Source: JAJCYL01 sp965206015 | GTDB taxonomy: Bacteria; Bacteroidota; Bacteroidia; Cytophagales; Cyclobacteriaceae | Assembly: GCA_965206015.1 (NCBI GenBank) | Contig: CBDBIW010000010.1 | Location: forward strand, 1-64,000 | Direction: 5' to 3' | DNA length: 64,000 bases | Shown here: piece by piece, positions 26,532 to 34,526 of the stretch | Position numbering within the stretch: position 1 is the stretch's first letter | How the letters are laid out: every line of letters starts with the position of its first letter | The notes under the pieces: model-generated | Database searches by the model: none | What the model saw: the letters and a program-made list of their open reading frames with translations, nothing else | What the model was told of the DNA's origin: nothing | Position numbers and translations under genes: made by a program

Positions 26532-27215
26532 ATGAAAATATTCATTAATGATATTCCAGTACTGATAAAAAAATCTACCTCAAAAATAAATGTTGAAGAT
26601 TTTGATGTGGTCATCGACCAGGAATTGAGTTCTTTCCCCGCCAAGAAATTGATTGATGATGTTCTGGTGAGGAATGCCAGTAAGGAGGACATTGATCATT
26701 TACTTAAATTAATGACCAACAAGAAATTTAAGAATCTTGATGCGTTGACATTTACAGTTAAAAATAGGGCCGAAACCGTCGAGTACTTGAAGCGAAAGTT
26801 TAAAGTAATATTAGCCGGAGGGGGTGTCGTTACTGAACAGGGGCAAATTCTATTGATTTTTCGTCGCAAAAAGTGGGATTTGCCAAAAGGTAAACTAAAG
26901 AAGAAGGAATCGGAAAAAGCCGGAGCTATTAGGGAAGTAGAAGAGGAATGCGGGATTAAAGTTTCCCTGGGAAATAAAATATGCACAACCTGGCACACCT
27001 ATTTAAAGAACGGTAAGTATATCTTAAAAAAAACCTATTGGTACCAAATGGGATGTATAGATGACAGTAAAATGGCCCCGCAGATTGAGGAGGAGATAGA
27101 GGACGTTCGATGGACGGATTTCGACCAGACTCGGCAGGCGTTATATAATACGTATCGAACTGTACGTCATGTAATCAAAAGTTTTTATGCCATGAAGAGT
27201 GAGGAGGCAGCTTAA
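26532..27215 (+). CDS. NUDIX hydrolase with N-terminal extension
   Basis: The 227-residue protein has a NUDIX domain in its C-terminal two-thirds. The box is GKLKKKESEKAGAIREVEEE followed by CGI, matching GX5EX7REUXEEXGU. The N-terminal ~85 residues form a separate small domain seen in some Bacteroidota NUDIX proteins. The substrate (a nucleoside diphosphate derivative) is unknown. The 3' end overlaps the convergent coaD gene by 4 bp. Confidence 0.82.
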   Translation: MKIFINDIPVLIKKSTSKINVEDFDVVIDQELSSFPAKKLIDDVLVRNASKEDIDHLLKLMTNKKFKNLDALTFTVKNRAETVEYLKRKFKVILAGGGVVTEQGQILLIFRRKKWDLPKGKLKKKESEKAGAIREVEEECGIKVSLGNKICTTWHTYLKNGKYILKKTYWYQMGCIDDSKMAPQIEEEIEDVRWTDFDQTRQALYNTYRTVRHVIKSFYAMKSEEAA

Positions 27216-27670
27216 ACAGGCAATTCATACGGCAAAAAGTGAGATACATCTCCACCGTATTTGTGAACTTCTCTAATAATTGAAGAGCTAATCGGTGCTA
27301 ATTCAGGGGATGTAATCAAAAAGACTGTTTCTAATTCATTATTTAAATATTTATTGACTTGTGAGATACCATTTTCATATTCGAAATCGGTTGTATTTCT
27401 AAGTCCACGGACAAGGAAGTTAGCATTGTTTCTTTTGGCCAGTTCAGCCGTAAGTTCATCATATATTTGAACTTTGACCCTCTCATTATCAGAGAAAGCA
27501 GACTCAATGCATTCAATCATAGACTCAATATTAAAATATCTTGTCTTTTTGGAATTGTGTCCGACTGTGATGATGACTTCATCGAAAATCTGAAGACTTC
27601 TGATTACAATATCTTCATGACCCCTGGTAAAAGGGTCGAAGGAACCGGGGAAAAGTGCCACTTTAGCCAT
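27212..27670 (-). CDS. coaD: phosphopantetheine adenylyltransferase
   Basis: CoaD makes dephospho-CoA from 4'-phosphopantetheine and ATP. The 152-residue protein begins MAKVALFPGSFDPFTRGHED, with the TxGH-like HxGH nucleotidyltransferase signature as TRGH, and contains FLVRGLRNTTDFEYE and the ISSSIIREVHKYGG motif near the end. Length is typical. It lies just downstream of the DUF3822 gene, a pairing common in Bacteroidota. Confidence 0.93.
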   Translation of the reverse strand: MAKVALFPGSFDPFTRGHEDIVIRSLQIFDEVIITVGHNSKKTRYFNIESMIECIESAFSDNERVKVQIYDELTAELAKRNNANFLVRGLRNTTDFEYENGISQVNKYLNNELETVFLITSPELAPISSSIIREVHKYGGDVSHFLPYELPV

Positions 27671-27676
27671 GGCTAT

Positions 27677-28573
27677 TCACATAAAAAGAATACTGAAAAT
27701 ATCGAAATATTGATGGTCAGGAATTTCATCAAAATGGTAACTGAATTTCAAATAAGATGGTTTACCACCAAATGAAATATTACGAACATATTTTCTTAAT
27801 ATCTTGACGTGGGGAGACTCTTGTGTAATGTCTCCCCAAAGGATCAATTTACTGGTTTTTTGGCTGAGTGGCAGCTCCTTGAAAACCAACATGATATAAC
27901 GCAGGTAATCCTCACTCGACTTGACCGCAAATTGATTGTAATAATGTAGTTTCTGGTCTTGTGATACTAAAAGATGCATCACTCCCTTGTCGATTAGGCT
28001 AAACATTGTTTTTTCGTGAGAGTGATCATCATAACGATGTACACCTTCGATAAACACACTTCCCTGGTGCAGAATCTGAACTTCTTTATGTTTATATACG
28101 GATTTTATCCATGCTACCAGTTTACTATCGATTGCAAAAACATTTACGGCGTTGGAACTGATATGCTTGTAATGAAATATTTGCTCACCATTCTCTTTAA
28201 CCTGACAATTTACCTGAAGGTAATCTTTTGCGGCTGTTGGCAAAAAATGGGCAGATGGTACCAGGGTAAACTTGTGGGACTTAAATGAAATTTTGATTGA
28301 ATGCCAAAATCCTGCCATCAGCAGGTGATGATTTTCAAATAGTTTTTGGACTACAAGTAATCTTGTGTTGATGGTTTTGACATCCAGGAAAACGAAATCT
28401 TCAATGAGAAGGCACTTATTTGTGGTAGTGTCGATGACACAGAATTGTAGATCTCGGATGCCGATTTGAACAGATAAACAGTAATTATGTAGTTTGTCAA
28501 TGTCAAAAACTTCATTCTTAATCTTTTTAAGGATTTTATAATTAGCCTTATAATTAGCCGAAATTTTTTCCAA
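27677..28573 (-). CDS. DUF3822 family protein
   Basis: The 298-residue cytoplasmic protein belongs by sequence character and position (directly upstream of coaD) to the DUF3822 family of Bacteroidota, whose fold is actin/ASKHA-like. Visible features include LSVQIGIRDLQFCVIDTTTN near the N-terminus, which fits an ASKHA phosphate-binding strand, and SKLILWGDITQES late in the protein. Function is unknown. It ends 6 bp before the coaD start, so the two are co-transcribed. Confidence 0.72.
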   Translation of the reverse strand: MEKISANYKANYKILKKIKNEVFDIDKLHNYCLSVQIGIRDLQFCVIDTTTNKCLLIEDFVFLDVKTINTRLLVVQKLFENHHLLMAGFWHSIKISFKSHKFTLVPSAHFLPTAAKDYLQVNCQVKENGEQIFHYKHISSNAVNVFAIDSKLVAWIKSVYKHKEVQILHQGSVFIEGVHRYDDHSHEKTMFSLIDKGVMHLLVSQDQKLHYYNQFAVKSSEDYLRYIMLVFKELPLSQKTSKLILWGDITQESPHVKILRKYVRNISFGGKPSYLKFSYHFDEIPDHQYFDIFSILFM

Positions 28574-28580
28574 AATATTT

Positions 28581-29171
28581 TTATTCCCAGTTACCAGTTG
28601 TTGTTACTTGGGTTCTCGATCCAAATCTTAAAGGCTTTTTGATATTTGACTCGTTATTTTCATTCCGAATAGGATTTATAGAGAAAGTGCTTCTAACTTC
28701 TACAACATCCACCATCACACCACTCTTTTCTATTTTATCGGCCCACATAGCAAATTCCTTGCCTTCAGAAGCTGGAATTAACATAAGGGTTTTCAACTCA
28801 AAATTTGGCCATTTTTTTGGATTGAAGAGAGAATCTCTAACTAGTACAGTTCCTAGTGTGTCAATAGCAACACTTACACTATCAGCACCATAATCAAGTG
28901 TAACGATAGTTTCTTTTCTTTCGGTAATGTAAAAATTGCCAGTATCAAGGAAAGATACTAAGTCATTCCAACTTGCCGTATATTTTCCATAAACAGCCTG
29001 GTAAGCAATTTGCCCTTCACGAATCATTTGTAATTTTTCAATCACCCTAGCTTCAACGGACGCAATTTTTTCTTCTTCATCAATTTTTGTTTTGATGCTG
29101 CTAAATAGGAACCATGCAAGTCCTATTGAAATAACTGCGAAAAAGTAGGTTAGTATTTTTGTGGTGTTCAT
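28581..29171 (-). CDS. membrane-anchored protein of unknown function
   Basis: This 196-residue protein has one N-terminal membrane helix (ILTYFFAVISIGLAWFLFSS, about 5-24), then a helical region (EEKIASVEARVIEKLQMIRE) and a mostly beta-rich exported part. It looks pilin-like only in its N-terminal layout; no prepilin peptidase site is clear. It ends just before the DUF3822 gene and is likely in the same operon. No function can be given. Confidence 0.6.
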   Translation of the reverse strand: MNTTKILTYFFAVISIGLAWFLFSSIKTKIDEEEKIASVEARVIEKLQMIREGQIAYQAVYGKYTASWNDLVSFLDTGNFYITERKETIVTLDYGADSVSVAIDTLGTVLVRDSLFNPKKWPNFELKTLMLIPASEGKEFAMWADKIEKSGVMVDVVEVRSTFSINPIRNENNESNIKKPLRFGSRTQVTTTGNWE

Positions 29172-29232
29172 TTCAGCCTAATTTTGATGCAATTATAAAT
29201 ATTTTGAAGCAAAACATATTGATAGGAATCCT

Positions 29233-29730
29233 CTATTTTAGGTAAATATTCTTAAAATTAAAAACGCCTTTTAATCCGTCGATTGATTCTAGTGATTGCA
29301 AATCACAAAATCTCACATGAACTTTTTCACATCCTTCCTTTTTCAACTCATTAATACCCAAAAATTTCACCTCTTCAATTATCTGCTCTTCATCACCTGC
29401 TTCGGGGTCATATCCTTTGATTAATTGACCTCCGGTCCTTGTTACTTTAAAGAAAAATTCGATGGCATGTAAGCTTTCGTTAATAAACTCATTAATAAAT
29501 AGAAAAGCCTCTATGGTGACTTCAAGACCTGTTTCTTCTACAAATTCTTTTATGACAGTGTCCTCAATAGAAGATCCATTGTCTACTCCGCCTCCTGGAG
29601 GAATCCACATATAACCTTCATTGCCTAGACCGACGTGTTTTACCATTAGAATTTGGCCATTTTCTATTAAAACACCGCACACTCGTACCCTTAAACTCCC
29701 ACCGTATTTATTTTCAATTGAGGATTTCAT
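29233..29730 (-). CDS. NUDIX hydrolase
   Basis: The 165-residue single-domain NUDIX protein has the box GGGVDNGSSIEDTVIKEFVE followed by ETGL, where Lys replaces the usual Arg of the REUXEE core. Other NUDIX features are RVRVCGVLIENGQILMVKH at the front and MWIPPGGG before the box. The substrate is unknown. It is at the edge of the region that is rich in mobile-element debris. Confidence 0.78.
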   Translation of the reverse strand: MKSSIENKYGGSLRVRVCGVLIENGQILMVKHVGLGNEGYMWIPPGGGVDNGSSIEDTVIKEFVEETGLEVTIEAFLFINEFINESLHAIEFFFKVTRTGGQLIKGYDPEAGDEEQIIEEVKFLGINELKKEGCEKVHVRFCDLQSLESIDGLKGVFNFKNIYLK

Positions 29731-29773
29731 ATCGTTAAATATTTGTGACTAAAATATTTGCATCTTTGATCTC

Positions 29774-30524
29774 ATGCCATTGCCCTCTCAAGTTTTAGCA
29801 AATAAATTTCCATTTATCCCGACAGCTGGTCAGAAAAACCTCTTTCCTAGTTGACAAATTTTTGAATGGTGAAGAGAGTAAACCATGTCATAATATCAAG
29901 GGTTATGCTGGTACTGGCAAAACTACTGTTATTAGCGAATTGGTTAAAATTTTACCTTCTTTCAACTTCAAATACGTATTGACGGCCCCCTACTGGCAGG
30001 GCTGCGAAGGTCATGAGCAAATATGCCAAAAAGGTGTCTTTTACAATCCATAACAAAAGTTATAGGCAAAAAGGAGACCCCGGTAGTGGAAAGTTTGACT
30101 TTCGCTTGCAAAATAACCATGCAAAAATACTGCGTTCATTGTAGATGAAGCTTCCATGTTGCAAGATGATTCAAGTGGCGGAAATCATGGGTTGTTATCA
30201 GATTTAATCCACTATGTTTATCAGACTACAAGTAATGGATTATTGTTAGTTGGTGATGACGCCCAGTTACCACCGGTTGGCCAATCAAATAGCCCCGGGC
30301 TTAACATTGACCTGGTAAAGAAGAGGTATGATCTTGACGTGATTTCTGCTGAGTTGATAGACGTAATGTGCCAAGAGCAAGATTCCGGAATTTTGAAGAA
30401 TGCTACACAACTTCGCAATGGTCTTGGTATCGATCCTCCAGAAATTGGTTTTAACACCAAAGAATATAAATATATCTTTCGGATGACAACAGAAAAGATG
30501 GAAGATGGACTTAGGTCTTTTTAA
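29774..30524 (+). pseudogene. RecD/Dda-like DNA helicase, frameshifted and truncated
   Basis: Parts of a superfamily 1 helicase appear in several frames: KFPFIPTAGQKNLF near 29800, the Walker A GYAGTGKTTVISEL from about 29892, the Walker B-type DEASMLQDDSS near 30140-30170, and LLLVGDDAQLPPVG near 30240. At least two frameshifts separate them, and the C-terminal helicase domain is missing. It begins a stretch of mobile-element remnants and is not expected to make an active helicase. Confidence 0.75.
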
Positions 30525-30544
30525 GGGGACTTCTAAAATGTTTC

Positions 30545-31281
30545 ATGTTAAAAGTGATTGATTTTAAGATGTTTCGGGAAACATTAGCAGGCAAGTTGCT
30601 CAACACCAACAAAAAGAATAATGCGGGAGCCAAGCCCTATGCTGTAGTGGTCCTATTCAAGATATAAGACCGTTGCAAGGGGTTTGGCTAATTATACAAT
30701 TGAGGGAAAATGAGCATAAAAAAACAAGTATAGACACCTTAAAAACATCGAAAAACACAAAAATTGATGACATTATAAAGCAAAAATTCTTCAAATTATA
30801 AATGTGAATTGAAATTGATACCGGTTTTGCAACGGTCTTGATATTCATACTCCAACGTTATTATGGATTAGGAGATAGTCAAATGGAATATCAAATACTG
30901 GACAGAACCAGTTTTTAAAACATTTTCAGGATTAGAAACGGGTGATAAAATTCCTGACGAGAAAACAGTATGGAGTTTTACAGAACGTGTAACAAAACAG
31001 GGTTAGCAGAAGAATTATTTGAACAACTCACCTCATTTTCAGCAGCACAAGAACTCATCTTGAATGAAGGGCAATTTGATTGATGCCAGTTTTACAGTCG
31101 CTCCACCTGAACGCAATAGAAGGGAAGAAAACAAGAAAATTAAAAAAGGAGAGGGAGTTGATTTGTGGAATGGTAAGCCCAGTAAGAAAAAGCATAAAGA
31201 TATTGAAGCTCGTTGGACAAAGAAAAACGGAGAGACTTTCTGTGATTTCGATTATATAGAACTACCTAAATTATCAATTTG
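30545..31281 (+). pseudogene. IS5-family transposase remnant, split by a MITE
   Basis: A DDE transposase of the IS5 type is recognisable in pieces: FKMFRETLAGKLLNTNKKN, then PYAVVVLFKI (interrupted at 30664), then LQRYYGLGDSQMEYQILDR after the insert, ETGDKIPDEKTVWSF, LAEELFEQL, and finally LIDASFTVAPPERNRREENK with KKHKDIEARWTKKNGETF. The catalytic Asp in LIDASF is present, but several frameshifts and loss of the C-terminal third inactivate it. Confidence 0.75.
30665..30839. mobile_element. 175-bp MITE-like element with GATA target duplication
   Basis: TAAGACCGTTGCAA at the left and TTGCAACGGTCTT at the right are inverted repeats (13 bp matching). GATA flanks both ends (30661-30664 and 30840-30843). 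Joining the flanks restores the transposase reading VLFKI-FILQRYYG, which confirms the insertion. The interior has no ORF, so it is a non-autonomous element moved by a transposase elsewhere. Confidence 0.75.
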
Positions 31282-31590
31282 ATCAAGGACATGGTAGAGC
31301 AATTGCTTATCAGTGAAAGATCGAGATTCGATGATTGCCAATTTCATATTTTTATAATTTTAGATTCCTTGGAAAAATACAATAAAAAAAATCTAAAATT
31401 TTTAGCACTTCTGTTGAAAAAATTCTCTCTGAAGGAATGTCAAGTCATTTTTCCCTATTGCCCAAAATCAAAAAACTTGTTTGGCCTTTTAGCTCATATC
31501 ATATTTTTTTTGGAGAAACTAGAAGATGTTAATGCTGCAAAAAAATACCAGCAAGGGCACAGGCTAATATTCGTCAACGTGAGGCATTAA
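31279..31590 (+). CDS. doubtful ORF in decayed mobile DNA (103 aa)
   Basis: A TTG-initiated frame encodes a Lys/Phe/Leu-rich product (LKFLALLLKKFSLKECQVIF) with no recognisable domain. It directly follows the broken IS5-type transposase, in AT-rich sequence. It may be the degenerate tail of another element or a chance ORF. Confidence 0.25.
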   Translation: MIKDMVEQLLISERSRFDDCQFHIFIILDSLEKYNKKNLKFLALLLKKFSLKECQVIFPYCPKSKNLFGLLAHIIFFLEKLEDVNAAKKYQQGHRLIFVNVRH

Positions 31591-31649
31591 CTTGTGCGTA
31601 GAACAAAAATCCCCCGTACTTTAGTAGAGGGAATTGTCAAATAAAGATT

Positions 31650-31832
31650 ATGAAAATTGATGAAAAAGTGAGACAGCATGACGAGTTGATTGCAGAATTG
31701 ACCCAGCTTAATCATGATTCAAATCGTAGGCTAAAAATCATGGAAAACGTACAAGTTGTAGTACTTCCGGTTTATGCCATTCTCGGAACTGCGGGCTTGG
31801 TTGGCTTACTAAAGGCTTTTGTGGTTTTTTAA
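31650..31832 (+). CDS. small coiled-coil membrane protein (60 aa)
   Basis: The 60-residue product has a charged helical N-terminal half (EKVRQHDELIAELTQLNHDS) and one C-terminal membrane helix (VVLPVYAILGTAGLVGLLKA). It lies 54 bp upstream of the Fic gene on the same strand. A TACTTTAG sequence at 31617-31624 is one base from the TAnnTTTG promoter box. The layout resembles XhlA-type or small toxin/antitoxin membrane proteins. Its function is not known. Confidence 0.5.
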   Translation: MKIDEKVRQHDELIAELTQLNHDSNRRLKIMENVQVVVLPVYAILGTAGLVGLLKAFVVF

Positions 31833-31886
31833 TTGCGTTAGTAAATATTAAGAATTTACAGTTTTTGCAATATTCTAAGATGATTG

Positions 31887-32693
31887 ATGGAAAAAGAATT
31901 AAAACGATATAATGAACTACATAAGGAGTATGAGGCATTAGGCGGCTTTGAGTTTGATAAAAATGACTTGAAGAATTCTGAGGCATCTTATGCATACAAT
32001 ACCTGTGGTATTGAAGGAAATACTTTTTCACTTGGTGAAACCGAAACTTTCTTACGGTCGGGTCAGGTGATAAAAGGTCATTCAATAAGGGAGCATAATG
32101 AAATCTTAGGTGCTCGGAATGCTTTTAACATAGTTTTCAAATTGGCATCAGAAGGGAAGTCTCTAACCGATAAGATGGCTTTGTTTGTTCATAAGAAAGT
32201 GATGGAATATGTAGAGCCTGACAAAGCTGGTCTATATAAAATGACTTCTAATCGAGTAGATGGTTATTCAACACCATATCCGGCCAAAGCAAAGGCTATG
32301 TTTGAACAGGCAATTGAAAGTTTTAAAAAGGATAGAGAAACTAAGCATCCTATGATTGCGGGTGGTGAACTTCATCTGAATACAGTAATGATTCACCCGT
32401 TCCTGGATGGCAATGGTCGTACCGCTCGATTGTTACATAATTTTGCGTTGATCAGCAAAGGTCATTCACAGTTGCAGTACCTTGTCAAGGATCGTGAGAA
32501 TTATATACAAGCCATCAGGGATACCAGGAATCAAAAAGATCCTGACATATTCCCTGAATATAGTTTTTCAATTGCGAATAAATCTATGCAAAAGAAACTG
32601 TCCTTCCTGACTGAAAAAAAGCCTAACGACCAAGGATTCTCTCTCTATGAGTTATTGAATTCATCGGTGAAAGTGGAATTCTATGATGAATAG
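31887..32693 (+). CDS. Fic-domain protein (class II, self-inhibited)
   Basis: Fic enzymes usually transfer AMP from ATP to target proteins. The 268-residue protein has the full active-site motif HPFLDGNGRTARLLHNF (about residues 171-187) and an N-terminal inhibitory motif TCGIEGN (about 40-46, consensus S/TxxxEG/N), so the inhibitory helix is part of the same chain. A C-terminal winged-helix region common in this class looks short. The stop lies 2 bp from the IS1-type element end, so the C-terminus may have been cut. ATG 31887 was preferred over the TTG at 31884. Confidence 0.85.
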   Translation: MEKELKRYNELHKEYEALGGFEFDKNDLKNSEASYAYNTCGIEGNTFSLGETETFLRSGQVIKGHSIREHNEILGARNAFNIVFKLASEGKSLTDKMALFVHKKVMEYVEPDKAGLYKMTSNRVDGYSTPYPAKAKAMFEQAIESFKKDRETKHPMIAGGELHLNTVMIHPFLDGNGRTARLLHNFALISKGHSQLQYLVKDRENYIQAIRDTRNQKDPDIFPEYSFSIANKSMQKKLSFLTEKKPNDQGFSLYELLNSSVKVEFYDE

Positions 32694-32695
32694 TT

Positions 32696-33428
32696 GGCAT
32701 TGCTAATTAAATATAGTTAATATTTCATTTCGATGATGCATCAAAAGCAAAACGGATAAAGTAAGCATCTCAATACTGTTTGAATAGCCCTTTGATTTTC
32801 TTCTCATTCTTGCCAAAAAATGCCTGAACAAGCTATTATAGCCTTCTACGGTAAAAGTTTCTGCTTTTGATTGAATGTGTTTGTCTTTAGGGACCATGTG
32901 CTCGTATGACTTCCAGTAATCACTTGCTATGGTATTCATCTGGTTGTTGCCTATTAGCCCCCAGAGCTGTCTCAGTACTTCTGTCGCCAATAACGAAATT
33001 GATGGACTTTTTCCCCTATCGATCGACAGCCATCCAAATCCAGCAATGGTTTTTTTGTTTCCAATGTAGCTGTGCATCTGGTCAAGCTCTACGAAATCCA
33101 CTTCGGAACCGCTATTGGACAAGGACTGCACTTCTTGGCCAAAACCCCTTATCCAGTTTAACACAGATACATTGCCCACGTTGAGTATTCTACCGATTGA
33201 CCGAAAACCCAACCCTTCAAGATATAATTGCAGGGCGTATTTTTTCAACTCTTTTGGTTTGGCCGTAGATTTTTGTTGTACCGTATAGTGGTAGCCGCAT
33301 TTTTTACACTTATACCTTTGTTTTCCTTTTATCTTGCCGGATTTAATGACAGCACGGTTTGAACACTTAAGGACAATTCATGGCTTTTTTCTGTAAAAAT
33401 AAGAAAACTATATATAATTAGCAATACC
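32696..33428. mobile_element. IS1-family insertion sequence
   Basis: The ends GGCATTGCTAATTAAATATA (left) and, read on the other strand, GGTATTGCTAATTATATATA (right) are near-perfect terminal inverted repeats that extend into AGTT. The 733-bp length and the transposase inside fit IS1. No matching 8-9 bp target duplication is visible at the flanks, so flanking DNA has changed since insertion. Confidence 0.82.
32703..33381 (-). pseudogene. IS1-family transposase, frameshifted near its N-terminus
   Basis: The catalytic part is intact from about 33248 (EVDFVELDQMHSYIGNKK; later IASDYWKSYEHMVP and FLARMRRKSKGYS). Upstream, the InsA-like zinc-finger part reads CSNRAVIKSGKIKGKQRYKC then KKCGYHYTV. 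The start ATG AAT TGT CCT is followed by TAA: one extra T (around 33368) breaks the join MNCP-KCSN. Removing it would restore a single-ORF transposase. It may be a natural mutation or a sequencing error. Confidence 0.78.
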
Positions 33429-33561
33429 AAATAAAGGTATGGCAACAGATTTGATTTTTTCCCTATTGTCCCTTTAGTTGGGTTATTGAGATTATGTTTT
33501 TTTCAGCAGGCAAAATTTTCAATACAAATAGGAGATTTTATAGAATTTTGGGTAATAAGGA

Positions 33562-33671
33562 GTGACTTTTGCGTACGTGGTTTAGAGTGAATAAAGCTAG
33601 TACCTGTGACTTTTGCGTACGTGGTTTAGCCATGAATTATGGTGTTGTGTGACTTTTGCGTACGTGGTTTT
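33562..33671 (+). repeat. three 23-bp direct repeats (iterons) spaced 43-44 bp
   Basis: GTGACTTTTGCGTACGTGG followed by TTTA occurs at 33562-33584, 33606-33628 and 33649-33671 (last base T in the third). The spacers are 21 and 20 bp and unrelated to each other. Each repeat has the palindromic core CGTACG. Spacing is close to four helical turns, which suggests a protein that binds one DNA face, such as a replication initiator, integrase or transposase. Confidence 0.8.
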
Positions 33672-33711
33672 TATTGTGAAAATAGGATTATTTGTTGTTT
33701 TCGTAGCGTTG

Positions 33712-33953
33712 TAATCGATTGTATACATTCTGTTCCATTTAATTTATAACGTTGTTGTGGTGTTATCCCTGAATTAGTCTGACTGAAGAATCGTTACGGT
33801 CGAGCTTCACATAGCCCGCTATGGTTTCATATTTCCGGTTCACCCGGTGGTTTTCGGTGAGGCTGACCCCTACCGCACCGGTGTACGCACTGGTAATCTC
33901 TACATCGATGATACCGGGAATGGCCTGGAGGGCATCGGTGGCTTTGCTCAAAT
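33712..33953 (-). pseudogene. inverted fragment of prophage baseplate J gene
   Basis: This segment matches 11332-11580 of the prophage in inverse orientation with few differences. It encodes the last 62 residues of the baseplate J protein (DALQAIPGIIDVEITSAYTG; A to T, V to R and R to Q changes) plus the gap and first bases of the next gene. It is a leftover of a second phage copy or a duplication. Confidence 0.85.
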
Positions 33954-34097
33954 ACAGAAGAGCACAATCAGAAGAGCCCGGGATTCGTATCTTTCAGATC
34001 AAATCCGTATCTTTACCTCAAGTGCGGTCGGGAGGCCGTGCCCGGCGTAAGAAACCGGGTAAGTCTCGGGCCCTGTCGTTTAACAGGGTACCCGGGC

Positions 34098-34197
34098 TTA
34101 TCCAATTTCCTTCATGTAGTACATGGTATATTCGTCGGCATCTTTTCTAATGCCAAACTGAAATACCAGATTGTCAATCCTCATTGAATAAAACTCA
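34098..34197 (-). pseudogene. C-terminal fragment of an unknown protein
   Basis: The minus strand encodes FYSMRIDNLVFQFGIRKDAD and ends YYMKEIG. The frame runs into the right-end repeat at 34198, so only the last ~33 residues belong to this gene. It may be another piece of the second phage, but no match occurs in the window. Confidence 0.35.
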
Positions 34198-34428
34198 GTA
34201 AGCCTGGAAAAAAGAAAATAGAGGTACTCACCACTAATTATCAGATGTAACCCCAAAGAAGGGCAGTTGAGGCTGTCCGGGTAAAAACGGGTGAAAACAG
34301 AATTTGTACTATTGCTGATTTGTCCTATTCCCAACTAGCTTCTGATTGTCCTATTCCCCAAACAAAATTCTCATTCAGAACGTCACATTCTGAATGAGAA
34401 TTTTTGACATTCCGAATGAGACGATTTA
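34198..34428 (+). repeat. prophage right-end sequence, copy B
   Basis: This repeats 13814-14046 in the same orientation: the last 15 codons of the methylase, the CATTCNGAATG palindromes and the terminator hairpin at 34367-34405. In this copy the motif TTGTCCTATTCC occurs twice (about 34320-34331 and 34346-34357) with a related TTGTACTATTGC upstream. Homology ends at the same GACGATTTA, and then the promoter region of the LRR surface protein begins. Confidence 0.82.
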
Positions 34429-34497
34429 CTATGGCAGAATATCAAAAATTCCACACAAAATCTTGTACATTGTGCATTGGCATATATCATTTTTTTG

Positions 34498-34505
34498 TAC
34501 CTTTG
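34498..34505 (+). promoter_or_regulatory. Bacteroidota promoter of the LRR surface protein
   Basis: TACCTTTG fits TAnnTTTG exactly; TTGG at 34477-34480 is a candidate -33 element 17 bp upstream. The ATG at 34527 is 22 bp downstream, which argues for that start and against the longer frame from 34404, which would lie outside the transcript. Confidence 0.6.
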
Positions 34506-34526
34506 TTGGTCATTAAAATTAATCTG

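Noticed and set aside
33562..33671. Possible short CRISPR array (three 23-bp repeats)
   Set aside because: Spacers are only 20-21 bp, there are just three repeats, the repeat has a palindromic centre rather than CRISPR-type ends, and there is no cas gene in the window.
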